Below are positions 8,550 through 18,099 of a stretch of 64,000 nt of DNA, piece after piece; within the stretch, counting starts at the first letter, position 1, and every line of letters starts with the position of its first letter. A program made the position numbers and the translations under genes. The stretch spans positions 1 through 64,000 of the forward strand of contig NZ_LFLS01000011.1 of NCBI RefSeq assembly GCF_001189915.1, given 5' to 3'. Under the pieces are notes generated by a model. The model was not told the origin of the DNA. It made no database searches and was given only the letters and a program-made list of their open reading frames with translations. Source of the stretch: Herbaspirillum autotrophicum. Lineage in GTDB: Bacteria > Pseudomonadota > Gammaproteobacteria > Burkholderiales > Burkholderiaceae_D.

Positions 8550-9182
8550 ATGATTCCATTAAACGATTTGCTGCTGTTTTCACTCGCCGCTCTGGCGCTG
8601 GTTCTGACACCCGGCCCCAACATGGTGTATTGCGTATCGCGTTCGATTTGCCAGGGCCGCATGGCCGGCATGATTTCCCTGCTGGGAGTCGTGGCCGGCT
8701 TTGTGGTGCACATGCTGGCCGCCGCCTTCGGATTGACGGCCTTGTTCCTGGCGATTCCGCTGGCCTACGATATCGTCAAGTATGCCGGCGCCGCGTATCT
8801 GTTGTGGATGGCATGGAACACGCTCAAGCCGGGCGGTTCGTCGCCATTTCAAACCCGCGACCTGCCTCACGACAGCACCCGCACGCTTTTGCGCATGGGG
8901 TTTCTCACCAATCTGCTCAATCCCAAGGTGGCCGTGTTTTATATGTCGCTGTTTCCGCAATTCATTCACGCTGAACAAGGCCACGTACTGCTGCAAAGCG
9001 TGACGCTCGGCGTGACGCAGATCAGCATCAGCTTTACCGTCAATGCACTGATCATTCTCTCAGCCAGCGCCATCACCGGTTTTTTCTCGAACAACCCGGG
9101 ATGGCTGCGGGCGCAACGCTATGTGATGGGATTGACGCTGGGCGCACTCGCAGTTCGCGTGGCACTCGACCAGCGTAAATAA
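8550..9182 (+). CDS. LysE/RhtB-family amino-acid exporter
   Basis: A 210-residue inner-membrane protein of the LysE superfamily, with about six hydrophobic segments. The N-terminal [18 protein letters not shown] is the typical RhtB/LysE loop, and [22 protein letters not shown] is the second conserved motif. Family members export amino acids such as lysine, threonine, homoserine or cysteine. It lies between trpD and trpC with gaps of 28 and 11 bases, so it is co-transcribed with the tryptophan genes. Relief of excess tryptophan or an intermediate is a reasonable guess, but the substrate is not shown by sequence. Confidence 0.88.
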   Translation: MIPLNDLLLFSLAALALVLTPGPNMVYCVSRSICQGRMAGMISLLGVVAGFVVHMLAAAFGLTALFLAIPLAYDIVKYAGAAYLLWMAWNTLKPGGSSPFQTRDLPHDSTRTLLRMGFLTNLLNPKVAVFYMSLFPQFIHAEQGHVLLQSVTLGVTQISISFTVNALIILSASAITGFFSNNPGWLRAQRYVMGLTLGALAVRVALDQRK

Positions 9183-9193
9183 GGAAAATTCTC

Positions 9194-9994
9194 ATGTCCG
9201 ACATTCTCAATAAAATTCTCGACGTCAAGGCCGACGAAGTCAACGCTGCCAAAAAATACCGCGACTTCGCCAGTCTGCGCCGCGATGTCGAAAGCGATAC
9301 CGAAGCACGCGCGGATTTGCGCCATTTCGAAAACAGCCTGCGCGGGAAGATCGCCAACGGTCTGGCGGGCGTGATCGCCGAAGTCAAAAAGGCATCCCCA
9401 TCGAAAGGCGTGATCCGTGAAAACTTCAACCCGGCCGAGATCGCGCAAAGTTACGCCAGCAATGGTGCCGCCTGCCTGTCAGTACTGACCGACGTGCAAT
9501 TCTTTCAGGGTTCGCCGGAATACCTCAGACAGGCGCGTGCCGCCTGCGCCATTCCCGCCTTGCGCAAGGATTTCATGATCGATCCGTATCAGATCTATGA
9601 AGCGCGCTCCTGGGGTGCCGATGCGATCCTGCTGATCGTGGCGGCACTTGATCACGGCTTGATGGCCGAACTCGAAGCATGCGCACACGATCTGGGCATG
9701 AGTGTATTGGTGGAAGTGCACGACGGCGTCGAACTGGATGCCGCACTGAAATTGAAAACGCCCCTGCTCGGCATCAACAATCGCAATCTGCGCACTTTCG
9801 AGACCACACTGGAAACTACACTCAATCTGTTGCCGCGCATCCCATCCGACAAACTGGTGGTGACGGAATCGGCCATCGCCACGGCGGCGGATGTCAAACG
9901 CATGCGTGATGCCAATGTCCATGCATTTCTGGTCGGCGAAGCCTTCATGCGTGCACCGGAACCCGGTGTCGAACTGGCGCGCCTGTTTGCGTGA
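9194..9994 (+). CDS. trpC: indole-3-glycerol phosphate synthase
   Basis: A 266-residue TIM-barrel enzyme that closes the indole ring, converting CdRP to indole-3-glycerol phosphate. Motif [18 protein letters not shown] carries the substrate-binding lysines; [23 protein letters not shown] and VTESAI follow in the expected order. It is a monofunctional TrpC, so trpF must be elsewhere. AAGGAA precedes the ATG. It is the last gene of the trp block here; trpF, trpB and trpA are not in the window. Confidence 0.97.
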   Translation: MSDILNKILDVKADEVNAAKKYRDFASLRRDVESDTEARADLRHFENSLRGKIANGLAGVIAEVKKASPSKGVIRENFNPAEIAQSYASNGAACLSVLTDVQFFQGSPEYLRQARAACAIPALRKDFMIDPYQIYEARSWGADAILLIVAALDHGLMAELEACAHDLGMSVLVEVHDGVELDAALKLKTPLLGINNRNLRTFETTLETTLNLLPRIPSDKLVVTESAIATAADVKRMRDANVHAFLVGEAFMRAPEPGVELARLFA

Positions 9995-10010
9995 TCGCAG
10001 TTGCCAATGA

Positions 10011-10045
10011 AAAACCCCGAAAGTTGATGTCCAACTTTCGGGGTT
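10011..10045. terminator. bidirectional terminator between trpC and the SDR gene
   Basis: A perfect 14-bp stem (10013-10026 with 10032-10045) and a 5-base loop. On the minus strand it is followed by five T, so it most clearly ends the SDR transcript. On the plus strand it follows trpC without a long T-run. Confidence 0.85.
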
Positions 10046-10097
10046 CAGTTCACTGCAGTTCCGCTTTTTTTACGTCTGTTGCGTCAGTTTGACCGGC

Positions 10098-10859
10098 TCA
10101 GGCCGAGAAACCGCCGTCGATGGTCAGGCTGGCGCCGGTGATATAGCCGGCTTCCGGTCCGGCCAGATAGGCAACGAAACTGGCAATTTCCACATCCTTG
10201 CCATAGCGCGGCAAAGCCATCAAGCCCTTGAGCGTTTCAGCAAAATCGCCGCTGGCCGGATTCATGTCGGTGTCGACCGGTCCGGGCTGCACATTATTGA
10301 CTGTAATGCCACGCGGACCGAGGTCGCGTGCCAGCCCCTTGGTCAAACCGACGATGGCAGATTTGCTCATGGCATACACGGCGCCGCCGGCAAACGGCAT
10401 GCGGTCGGCATTGGTGCTGCCGATGGTGATCACGCGACCGCCATCGCCCATGAAGCGCACCGCCTCCTGCGTGGCAACGAATACGCTGCGCACATTGACG
10501 GCGAGAGTGCGATCCAGATCTTCCAATGTGAATTCCTCGACCGGTCCCATCGCCAGCACGCCGGTGTTATTGACCAGAATATCGAGGCGACCGAAGGTTT
10601 CGGCGGCAATCCGGATGGCTTGTTGCAGTGCTGCGGAATCGGCACTGTCGGCTTGAATCGCCAGCGCCCGGCCGCCTTTGGCGTCGACTTCATTGACCAG
10701 CGCTTGCGCCTTGTCGGCCGAACTGACATAGGTGAAGGCAACCAGCGCGCCTTCGCGTGCCAGACGTTTGACAATCGCGGCGCCGATGCCGCGTGAGCCA
10801 CCTTGCACAAAGGCAACTTTATCTTGCAGTGACAGATTGGTATTGAGGTTGGCAGTCAT
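10098..10859 (-). CDS. SDR-family oxidoreductase (FabG-like)
   Basis: A 253-residue classical short-chain dehydrogenase/reductase, NAD(P)-dependent, cytosolic. The cofactor loop is GGSRGIGAAIV near residue 18, the catalytic serine is in IGSTNAD, and YAMSKSA supplies the Tyr-x3-Lys pair. The structural motif usually written NNAG is NNTG here. FabG relatives reduce 3-oxoacyl chains, but many close homologues act on small ketones or sugars, so the substrate is open. AGGAG precedes the ATG. The gene is divergent from a LysR regulator at 11024, which probably controls it. Confidence 0.9.
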   Translation of the reverse strand: MTANLNTNLSLQDKVAFVQGGSRGIGAAIVKRLAREGALVAFTYVSSADKAQALVNEVDAKGGRALAIQADSADSAALQQAIRIAAETFGRLDILVNNTGVLAMGPVEEFTLEDLDRTLAVNVRSVFVATQEAVRFMGDGGRVITIGSTNADRMPFAGGAVYAMSKSAIVGLTKGLARDLGPRGITVNNVQPGPVDTDMNPASGDFAETLKGLMALPRYGKDVEIASFVAYLAGPEAGYITGASLTIDGGFSA

Positions 10860-10960
10860 GATACAGCTCCTGAATGACGATAGAGAGTGAATAAGATGGC
10901 CTGCGGTTTCGCGGATGGGGATTGGATTCCGTTTGGCTTGAAATGAAGTATGGAGCAGCG

Positions 10961-11008
10961 ATTATGTTTAAACCAGATAGCAATCACTCTGTTCTTTATA
11001 AACATAAT
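10961..11008. promoter_or_regulatory. candidate LysR operator between the SDR and regulator genes
   Basis: A perfect 10-bp inverted repeat, ATTATGTTTA at 10961-10970 and TAAACATAAT at 10999-11008, lies in the divergent intergenic region. The related string ATAATGTTTAAA overlaps the second arm. LysR regulators commonly bind such A/T-rich dyads next to their own start. Confidence 0.45.
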
Positions 11009-11023
11009 GTTTAAAATTAGCCT

Positions 11024-11947
11024 ATGGAATCCCTGACCAGCATTGAATGTTTTGTTACTGCCGCCGAATACGGCAGCTTCTCGGCTGCTGCGCGACGACT
11101 CGGACTGAGCTCTGCCGCAGTCGGCAAGAATGTCGCCCGGCTGGAATCCAATCTGGGAGTACGCCTGTTTCAGCGCAGCACGCGCAGCTTGCGTCTGACC
11201 GAGGCCGGTGAACGATTCCGGCAAGAAGTCAGCAGCGGTTTGTTCAGTATTCAACAGGCAGTCGCCAACCTGGCCAGCGCTGACGGACAACCGTCCGGAG
11301 TACTCAAAGTCAGCATGGGAACCGGTTTCGGGCGTGAATACATCGTCCCTTTGCTGGCGGATTTTCTGCAGCGCTATCCGGCCATCTCCCCTGACTGGCA
11401 TTTCGATAACCGCCCGGTAGATTTGATTACGGAAGGTTTCGATGCCGCCATCGGCGGTGGGATCGATCTGCCGCCCGGCATTGTCGCGCGTGAACTGGCG
11501 CCGGCGCACCGCGTGTTGCTGGCGTCACCGGACTATCTGGCGCGGCACCCGCCGATACGCTCGCCGGATGACCTGGAAGTGCATGACGGCATTCTGATCC
11601 GCTCACCGCAAACCGGCCGGGTTCGTTCCTGGACCTTGCGCAATCGCGAGGGCGCGCAAACGCCGATCAATCTGAAGGTGAAGATGACCATGAGCGACCC
11701 GAATGTGGCGTGTGAAATTGCGCAGATGGGATTGGGTATCACGCTGGCAGCCATGCCGCATGCCGTGGTGTATATCGACAGCGGAGCACTGGTGCGGGTG
11801 TTGCCGGATTGGCATGTCGATGGCGGCATGCTGGCGCTCTACTTCGCAGCGGCGCGCCTGTTGCCGGCGAAAACCCGTGTGTTTATCGATTATGTGGTCG
11901 AGCACTTTCGCCGCGAACAGCTGGCGCGGCGCTTTTCTGCTTTCTAG
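11024..11947 (+). CDS. LysR-family transcriptional regulator
   Basis: A 307-residue regulator. The N-terminal winged helix-turn-helix (about residues 1-60) has the LysR pattern [19 protein letters not shown], followed by a linker helix and a periplasmic-binding-protein-like effector domain with VSMGTGFGREYIVP. It is divergently transcribed from the SDR gene and so is likely its regulator. The MFS exporter gene at 11957-13396 converges on it from the other side. The closest type is the CrgA/DmlR-like subgroup that often sits beside SDR and MFS genes. The effector is unknown. Confidence 0.92.
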   Translation: MESLTSIECFVTAAEYGSFSAAARRLGLSSAAVGKNVARLESNLGVRLFQRSTRSLRLTEAGERFRQEVSSGLFSIQQAVANLASADGQPSGVLKVSMGTGFGREYIVPLLADFLQRYPAISPDWHFDNRPVDLITEGFDAAIGGGIDLPPGIVARELAPAHRVLLASPDYLARHPPIRSPDDLEVHDGILIRSPQTGRVRSWTLRNREGAQTPINLKVKMTMSDPNVACEIAQMGLGITLAAMPHAVVYIDSGALVRVLPDWHVDGGMLALYFAAARLLPAKTRVFIDYVVEHFRREQLARRFSAF

Positions 11948-11956
11948 TGCCAGCGC

Positions 11957-13396
11957 TCAGCGGCTCTTGGGGAGCGCGCGCGCACCACCGCCAAGATTAT
12001 TTCCCGCATCCTTTTCCAGTCGCCGGTATCCCAGCGCCGAGCACAATATCAATATGCCGGCCATGGCAAATGCCCAATGGAAGTCGGTCACCGAGAAGTG
12101 CGCGCCGGTATCGTCCGTGCCACCGCTGAAGTAAGACGCCACCCGCAAAGCCAGAGCGCCGAATGCGATGCCCATGCCGATGGTCATTTGCTGCGCCACG
12201 CTCCACAACGTGCTGGCGGCGCTTTTCTGCTCTTCGGTGACATCTGCATAGGCCAGTGTTGCCAGCGTGGAAAACTGCATTGAGCGCGACAATCCGTAGA
12301 TGAAAATCGTCAGCAACACCACCACCAGCGGCGTGTCCGGGGTTAACAATCCGCACGCCAGTACGAATACGCCGGCCAGCACCGCATTGTTGAGCGATAC
12401 GCGACGAAAGCCGAAACGCCGCAAGACGCGCGTGGTAAACATTTTCATCCCGAGATTGCCGAGCGCGCTGGCCAGCAGCAACATGCCGGAATGGAACGCC
12501 GACAAGCCGAAGCCGATCTGGAACAACAGCGGCAACAGATACGGCACGGCTTCGATGCCGATACGGGTGAAGGAACCGGTGACGATGGTGACATTGAAGG
12601 TCGGTATCTTCAGCGTCGAGTAGTCGAGCAAGGGATGGGCGCTGCGTATGCCATGGCGATAGGAAAACAGGCCGAGCACGATGCCGGCCACGATGAACAG
12701 TATCGATACCGTCAGATTGGTTTCGGTATGGCTGGCCAGCTCAGTGCCGTACAACAATGACGTCAGCGCCGTGCCGCTCAGGAAAAAACCCACCAGATCC
12801 AGCGGCCGGCGTTGCGTGCCGCGCTCATTCGGTACGATGCTCAGGACCGCAATCAACGCTGCGATGCCGAATGGCACATTGATCAGAAAAATCCAGTGCC
12901 AGGAAAAATAGGTAGTGATGAAGCCACCCAGCGCAGGCCCGACCACCGGCGCCGCAATCGCCGGCCAGGTAATGGTCGAAATCGCCTGCATCAGCTTGTC
13001 TTTGCTGGTATTGCGCACCACGATCAGGCGCCCCACCGGCACCATCAGCGCACCACCCATGCCTTGCAGGATACGCGCCGCAGTAAATTCAAATACGCTG
13101 CCGGAAATGCCGCACAGCACCGATGCCAGCGTAAAGATCACGATTGCCGTACCGAACACGGTGCGCGATCCAAGCCGGTCCGCGACCCAGCCGCTGATCG
13201 GGATGAATACCGCCAGCGTCAGCATGTATGCCGTCATGCCCAGACTCAGTTCATTGGGTCCGACGTGAAAGGTTTGCGCCATCTGCGGCAATGCCGTCGC
13301 GATGATGGTGGTATCCAGGTACTCCATGAAAAACGTGGCGGCGACGATATACGGCAGCCAGTGCAACCGTGACTTGGCATTGACAGCTGCCGTCAT
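11957..13396 (-). CDS. MFS transporter, DHA2 (EmrB/QacA) family
   Basis: A 479-residue proton-driven drug:H+ antiporter type with about 14 membrane segments. Motif A appears as SGWVADRLGSRTVFG, and the first helix begins with PYIVAATFFMEYLDTTIIATALPQMA, the DHA2 signature D/E-T-T. The start ATG has GAGAGG upstream. No membrane-fusion (EmrA) partner is adjacent, so it may act alone. Substrates are probably small hydrophobic or cationic compounds. Confidence 0.9.
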   Translation of the reverse strand: MTAAVNAKSRLHWLPYIVAATFFMEYLDTTIIATALPQMAQTFHVGPNELSLGMTAYMLTLAVFIPISGWVADRLGSRTVFGTAIVIFTLASVLCGISGSVFEFTAARILQGMGGALMVPVGRLIVVRNTSKDKLMQAISTITWPAIAAPVVGPALGGFITTYFSWHWIFLINVPFGIAALIAVLSIVPNERGTQRRPLDLVGFFLSGTALTSLLYGTELASHTETNLTVSILFIVAGIVLGLFSYRHGIRSAHPLLDYSTLKIPTFNVTIVTGSFTRIGIEAVPYLLPLLFQIGFGLSAFHSGMLLLASALGNLGMKMFTTRVLRRFGFRRVSLNNAVLAGVFVLACGLLTPDTPLVVVLLTIFIYGLSRSMQFSTLATLAYADVTEEQKSAASTLWSVAQQMTIGMGIAFGALALRVASYFSGGTDDTGAHFSVTDFHWAFAMAGILILCSALGYRRLEKDAGNNLGGGARALPKSR

Positions 13397-13454
13397 GACG
13401 ACCTCTCAGAAGGAAAGCGGGCCCGGGGCACGCGCAAAAGATCGCATGAGTATA

Positions 13455-13504
13455 CAAAAAATGCCGGATGCGGGTGCGGCCGGATGCAATATCCGGCGGC
13501 ACCC
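13455..13504 (-). terminator. probable terminator after ubiB
   Basis: Two overlapping hairpins can form on the minus strand from GCCGGAT/ATCCGGC repeats. One is GGGTGC-g-GCCGGAT/ATCCGGC-g-GCACCC (13472-13504). The other uses the distal ATCCGGCA (13462-13469) and is followed at once by six T (13456-13461). The second has the better terminator form. Confidence 0.5.
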
Positions 13505-13510
13505 GATCCA

Positions 13511-15082
13511 TCAGAAGAAATGGATGAAGCGCATGAACAACTGCAAGACGATAATGCCGCCGATCAGGCCGCCGCCAAAGTAGACGATCACACCAAGCAG
13601 CATATTGGTACGCCGCTGTTCGGCCACCAGTTTTTTCATCAGATCGGTATTCTGGTTTTGCCGGGATTCGGTCGCCATGGTCAGCGCCTGATGCGCCAAC
13701 CGCGGCAACTGTGGCAACAACCGGCTGTAGCGTGGGACTTCCACTTTCAATTGTTCAACAAAACCGCGCCATCCGATCTGTTCGCTCATCCAGCGTTCCA
13801 GATAAGGTTTGGCGGTTTTCCACAAATCGAGTTCGGGGTCGAGCTGGCGGCCGAGTCCTTCCACGTTGAGCAAGGTCTTTTGCAGCAATACCAGTTGCGG
13901 CTGCACTTCGACATTGAAGCGACGCGAAGTCTGGAACAGGCGCAACAAGACCTGGCCGAACGAAATATCTTTCAGCGGACGATCGAAAATCGGTTCGCAA
14001 CAAGCGCGTACTGCAGCTTCGAGTTCATCGACACGGGTTTCCTTTGGTGCCCATCCGGATTCGATATGCGCTTCCGCGACGCGTTTGTAATCGCGCTGAA
14101 AAAACGCCAGGAAATTCTGCGACAGGTAATCCTTGTCGAAATCATTGAGGGTGCCGACGATACCGAAATCGAGTGCGATATAACGACCGAAAGTGGCCGG
14201 ATCAACCGAGACCAAAATATTGCCGGGATGCATGTCGGCGTGAAAGAAACCGTCACGGAATACCTGTGTAAAGAAAATCTCGACCCCGTCACGCGACAGT
14301 TTTTTGAGATCGACCCCTTCCGCCAGCAAGCGCTCGGTTTGTGAAATCGGAATGCCGCGCATGCGCTCCATCACGATCACCGATGAGGAGCAGTAATCCC
14401 AGTGCATTTCCGGCACGATCAGCAAATCGGAGCCGGCAAAGTTGCGCCGCAACTGGCTGCCGTTGGCGGCCTCGCGCATCAGGTCCAGTTCATCGTGCAG
14501 ATATTTGTCGAACTCGCCGACCACCTCTTTGGCTTTGAGACGACGACCGTCGGCCCACAAGGTTTCCAGCCAGTCGGCCGCAATATGCATCAGGCCGATG
14601 TCGTTATCGATGGTGCTGCGCATGCCCGGTCGCAGAACTTTGACCGCCACTTCGGCGCCATTCTTGAGTGTCGCGAAATGCACCTGCGCAATCGAAGCCG
14701 AGGCTACCGGCACCCGTTCAAAATTGTTGAACAGTTCATCCGGATGGGCACCGAGCGATTTTTCGATCTGCGCGATTGCCAATGCCGAATCGAATGGCGG
14801 CACCCGATCCTGCAAGCGCGCCAGTTCATTGGCGATATCGAGCGGCAACAAGTCGCGCCGGGTCGACAGCACCTGACCGAACTTGACGAAAATCGGCCCC
14901 AGATCTTCCAGTGCCTTGCGCAGACGTTCGCCGCGCGGCGCCGACAGATCGCGCCAGAAAAATACCGCATTGGCAAATCTGGCGATACGGGGCGTATCGA
15001 AACCGGAAATGACGATTTCATCCAGACCGTACCGGATCGCCACACGCAAAATCTTGAATAATCGTAAAGAACGCAACAACAT
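13511..15082 (-). CDS. ubiB: UbiB, ubiquinone biosynthesis ABC1/ADCK-family protein
   Basis: A 523-residue atypical kinase-like membrane protein needed for ubiquinone synthesis. The family motif KxGQ is in [16 protein letters not shown], the Ala-rich loop is [12 protein letters not shown], and the catalytic-loop DMHPGNILV and the metal-binding DFG-like ALDFGIVG follow. Two C-terminal hydrophobic helices (residues ~495-520) anchor it in the inner membrane. Its ATG overlaps the ubiJ stop by one base (TGATG), so the two are coupled. Last gene of the ubi block. Confidence 0.96.
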   Translation of the reverse strand: MLLRSLRLFKILRVAIRYGLDEIVISGFDTPRIARFANAVFFWRDLSAPRGERLRKALEDLGPIFVKFGQVLSTRRDLLPLDIANELARLQDRVPPFDSALAIAQIEKSLGAHPDELFNNFERVPVASASIAQVHFATLKNGAEVAVKVLRPGMRSTIDNDIGLMHIAADWLETLWADGRRLKAKEVVGEFDKYLHDELDLMREAANGSQLRRNFAGSDLLIVPEMHWDYCSSSVIVMERMRGIPISQTERLLAEGVDLKKLSRDGVEIFFTQVFRDGFFHADMHPGNILVSVDPATFGRYIALDFGIVGTLNDFDKDYLSQNFLAFFQRDYKRVAEAHIESGWAPKETRVDELEAAVRACCEPIFDRPLKDISFGQVLLRLFQTSRRFNVEVQPQLVLLQKTLLNVEGLGRQLDPELDLWKTAKPYLERWMSEQIGWRGFVEQLKVEVPRYSRLLPQLPRLAHQALTMATESRQNQNTDLMKKLVAEQRRTNMLLGVIVYFGGGLIGGIIVLQLFMRFIHFF

Positions 15083-15648
15083 CAGCGCTTCTCCAGTTTC
15101 TCGATGCGCTTGCCAAGGCGTTCGATATCATCACGCAACTTGATCACATCAGCCGAAAAATCGGTAACGGCATGAGGACGTATCAACATCGGTTGCTCTT
15201 CCAAAAAGTATTCGGCGACATTTTCTGCCAGTTTTCTGTGGGTCGTCTGTGCCACGTCGATTGCCGAGCGCGCTCCTGCGACGACGCGAGTGGCGGCGAT
15301 ATCGCCGACTACCTTGCTGAGGTCATCCTCGGCATCCCAGCGCAATGACCGGGTCAGTTGCGAAACCGCATTGGCGAAATCAGCATCGCCTTCAATCTTG
15401 ACGTAAGAAACTGCGCGTTCACGGTTGGCCGCAATCAGCGGCAAGTCGCTCAGTTTGATGCGAATGGTGACATTGGGCGTGGCCCCGGCATCCACTGTTT
15501 CGACCATGCCATCAGCCATTACCCGCAGGCGCAACTGAAACAGGCCGGTGTCGATACACGCCAATTTGCCGCCGTGCTCGGCCAACTGGCGTTGTGCCGC
15601 AGGTTCTTGCGCAAGTAAATGATTGATGACGGCAGCAGCAGGACGCAT
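15082..15648 (-). CDS. ubiJ: UbiJ, SCP2-domain ubiquinone biosynthesis accessory factor
   Basis: A 188-residue protein with a sterol-carrier SCP2-like domain (about residues 15-115) that binds polyprenyl intermediates and organises the soluble Ubi complex with UbiK. The C-terminal region ends in a coiled-coil-like [18 protein letters not shown]. The ATG at 15648 is chosen; a TTG five codons upstream (15663) is the only other option and has no ribosome site. It lies between a Tim44-like gene and ubiB, matching the ubiE-ubiJ-ubiB order of other proteobacteria. Confidence 0.9.
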   Translation of the reverse strand: MRPAAAVINHLLAQEPAAQRQLAEHGGKLACIDTGLFQLRLRVMADGMVETVDAGATPNVTIRIKLSDLPLIAANRERAVSYVKIEGDADFANAVSQLTRSLRWDAEDDLSKVVGDIAATRVVAGARSAIDVAQTTHRKLAENVAEYFLEEQPMLIRPHAVTDFSADVIKLRDDIERLGKRIEKLEKR

Positions 15649-15741
15649 GAAGAAAACACTCAAGGGTTAATAAGAAAACAGCGAGGACTACCGCAGGAAA
15701 AACAGCGGCAAGACAGATACCGGGCCGGAAACTGGTATAAA

Positions 15742-15771
15742 ACGAAACCGCCCGGCAATCTTGCGGGCGGT
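15742..15771 (-). terminator. terminator between the Tim44-like gene and ubiJ
   Basis: Stem ACCGCCC/GGGCGGT extended by an inner GCA/TGC pairing across a bulge (15747-15771), with a T-rich tail on the minus strand. It suggests that ubiJ-ubiB rely partly on their own promoter. Confidence 0.6.
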
Positions 15772-15806
15772 CTCAAGTTTAACAGTTTGCTGCAGCCTGC
15801 GGCACT

Positions 15807-16748
15807 TCAGGCGACCTGCTGAATGCCTGCCAGTACCCAGCCACCGTTGCCGCTCTGTGGTTTGGACAGATTCCAGAGTTCCGCAAATGGCTCGGCCGAG
15901 GCGTCCGGTGCTTCCTTGATCAGGCCAGTGAACTTGAGAGTGGCCAGATAATCGTCACCAACGGTATCAATGCCAAGCAGTTCGCCATCGATCTGGACCA
16001 CATCGGTCTGATTCGGTGCCGGGCCGCGTTCTTGCAATTGCAAGCGCAGTTCGGCGAACATTTCCGGCGTCGTGAATTCACGGATATCGTTGATATTGCC
16101 CTTGTCCCAGGCGTCCTGCAGACGAATGAAGTAAGCCTTGCCGTTGCGCACGAAGCCGGGCACATCAAAATCGGCAGGAATGCCCCATGGCGCCGCCTTG
16201 GCGGCACCTGCGCCGGCGCCGAAGTTGTCGGTCTGCAGCGAAAACGGTGTCTGGGCGCCGGTCGGCTCAATGCGCGAGCCGATTTCAGGCGTGTATGCCG
16301 CACCATAGCCCGGCTGGCTGCCGGCAGCGTATGCCGGTTGATTGTCATTGTTGCCATTCTTGCGGCTGAACATGCGAATCACGAACATGACCGCGAATGC
16401 CAGCACCGCAATCATCAGCAATGAACCGATCATGCTGCCGAAAGCACCGCCGAGACCGAAGTGGGACAGCAATGCGCCCATGCCGAGACCAAGCAACGCG
16501 CCGCCGAGGATACCCTTCCACGGACTGGCCGGTTTTGGCGGCACCGCGCCCGGTGCAGCGGCCGGTGCGGCAGGACGTGCCGGTGAGATATTGCCCGGTG
16601 CCGCTGGCTGCGAAGGCATTTGCCGCGAATAGCTTGGCGATTGCTTGCCGAATGAACCGCCGCCGCCCAGACGCTTGGCCTGTGCCGATGACATGCCAAC
16701 TGCCGCGGCAGTCAGTATCAACATCAAAACGATCAATAGCTTTTTCAT
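15807..16748 (-). CDS. Tim44-like domain membrane protein
   Basis: A 313-residue exported or membrane protein. A signal-like segment (MKKLLIVLMLILTAAAVGMS, with AQA before the mature part) is followed by a Gly/Ser/Pro/Ala-rich low-complexity stretch (about 30-85). Two hydrophobic segments come next (about 85-130), then a C-terminal Tim44-like domain (about 190-310) with FVRNGKAYFIRLQDAWDKGN and FTTPEMFAELRLQL. In mitochondria this domain mediates membrane recruitment at the import motor; bacterial function is not established. GGGAG precedes the chosen ATG; the GTG four codons upstream is less likely. Its place inside the ubi cluster is recurrent in Burkholderiales and hints at a link to quinone biosynthesis or the membrane. 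Confidence 0.85.
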   Translation of the reverse strand: MKKLLIVLMLILTAAAVGMSSAQAKRLGGGGSFGKQSPSYSRQMPSQPAAPGNISPARPAAPAAAPGAVPPKPASPWKGILGGALLGLGMGALLSHFGLGGAFGSMIGSLLMIAVLAFAVMFVIRMFSRKNGNNDNQPAYAAGSQPGYGAAYTPEIGSRIEPTGAQTPFSLQTDNFGAGAGAAKAAPWGIPADFDVPGFVRNGKAYFIRLQDAWDKGNINDIREFTTPEMFAELRLQLQERGPAPNQTDVVQIDGELLGIDTVGDDYLATLKFTGLIKEAPDASAEPFAELWNLSKPQSGNGGWVLAGIQQVA

Positions 16749-16781
16749 GCGAACTCCCACACAAGTTGTTCAGGCTGCAAT

Positions 16782-17516
16782 TTACAGCTTGATCCCGGTA
16801 TGCAATGCCGCCACACCGGCTGTCAGATTGAAATACTGGACCCGCTCCAGACCGGCGTCCTGCATCATTTGCTTCAAGGTTTCCTGATCCGGATGCATGC
16901 GGATCGATTCAGCCAGATAGCGGTAGCTTTCTGCATCACCGGCAATTTTCTGACCCAGCCATGGCAGCACCGAGAACGAATACACGTCATACGGTTTCTT
17001 GAGCGGCTCCCATACCTTGGAGAATTCCAGTACCAGCAATTTCCCGCCCGGCTTCAGCACCCGGCGCATTTCGGACAAGGCGACATCCTTGTGCGTCATG
17101 TTGCGCAAGCCAAACGCGACCGATACGCGGTCAAAGTAATTATCGGGAAATGGCAACTTCTCGGCGTCACACAGCAAGGTGGGGGTCGGAATACCTTTAT
17201 TCAATAAGCGATCGCGCCCGACCCGCAACATCGATTCATTGATATCGGTCAGCCAGACTTCGCCGTTTGGTCCGGCCTGACGTGCAAATTCCTTCGACAG
17301 ATCGCCGGTGCCACCGGCGATATCCAGCACTTTGAAGCCGGGACGCACGGCCGCCTGCGCAATCGTGAAAATCTTCCACGCCCGATGCAGGCCAGCCGAC
17401 ATCAGGTCGTTCATCACATCGTACTTGGAAGCGACGGAGTGAAAGACTTCAGCGACTTTATGAACTTTGTCTTCTTCTGAAACGGTCTGATAACCGAAGT
17501 GAGTGGTATTGGTCAT
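16782..17516 (-). CDS. ubiE: bifunctional demethylmenaquinone/ubiquinone C-methyltransferase
   Basis: A 244-residue SAM-dependent methyltransferase that adds the ring C-methyl group in ubiquinone (and menaquinone) synthesis. SAM-binding motif I is [12 protein letters not shown] near residue 62; the UbiE signatures [17 protein letters not shown] and [16 protein letters not shown] are present. Length is normal. It starts the ubi cluster, with the Tim44-like gene 33 bases downstream. Confidence 0.97.
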   Translation of the reverse strand: MTNTTHFGYQTVSEEDKVHKVAEVFHSVASKYDVMNDLMSAGLHRAWKIFTIAQAAVRPGFKVLDIAGGTGDLSKEFARQAGPNGEVWLTDINESMLRVGRDRLLNKGIPTPTLLCDAEKLPFPDNYFDRVSVAFGLRNMTHKDVALSEMRRVLKPGGKLLVLEFSKVWEPLKKPYDVYSFSVLPWLGQKIAGDAESYRYLAESIRMHPDQETLKQMMQDAGLERVQYFNLTAGVAALHTGIKL

Positions 17517-17631
17517 GGTGGCAAAGCGCGTTTATTGAATCGACATTATACAAGTGGGGGCAAGTGCGTCTCGCGCTGCCCCGCAAGGCCGGCTGTCGAC
17601 AGACCGGCGGCGGCCTGACTCCAGGCAGAAT

Positions 17632-18060
17632 TCAGTGCGAATGTCCGCAGGCGTGCCCGGTAGCAGCGGCCGGAGTAGTTTGCGGATCGCGCCCGCTGTC
17701 GCCGGCAAATCCGGCTGCATGCAGCTTCTGCAGATAGGTTTCCCACATTGCAGCCTGATCTTGTCCGAGCTGATACAAATAGTCCCAGGTATAAATACCG
17801 CTGGCATGACCATCCGAGAATATCGGTTTGATGCCGTAGTTGCCGACCGGTTCGACGCCGACAATTTCCACTTCGCGCTTGCCGACCTGCAAGGTTTCCT
17901 GACCCGGGCCATGGCCGCGTACTTCTGCCGACGGCGAATACACGCGCAGCAATTCAAACGACAACGAAAACATCGCACCATCGTCGAATTCGACTTCCAT
18001 CACCCTGGACTGTTTGCGTACTTTGAACGAGACCGGAACAGGTGCATTGGCAGAGCTCAT
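17632..18060 (-). CDS. DUF971 (GBBH-like N-terminal domain) protein
   Basis: A 142-residue protein with one DUF971 domain (about residues 8-115), the domain also found at the N-terminus of gamma-butyrobetaine hydroxylase. Typical pieces are VEFDDGAMFSLSFELLRVYSPSAEV and GIYTWDYLYQLG. The C-terminus is a His/Cys tail, GHACGHSH, which could bind a metal ion. The family is suspected to act in Fe-S or cofactor metabolism, but no activity is proven. It lies between the HIT gene and ubiE in the conserved block. Confidence 0.85.
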   Translation of the reverse strand: MSSANAPVPVSFKVRKQSRVMEVEFDDGAMFSLSFELLRVYSPSAEVRGHGPGQETLQVGKREVEIVGVEPVGNYGIKPIFSDGHASGIYTWDYLYQLGQDQAAMWETYLQKLHAAGFAGDSGRDPQTTPAAATGHACGHSH

Positions 18061-18099
18061 GGCTTGCGCTTTCTATAAGACTATAAGACGTGAAGCAGA

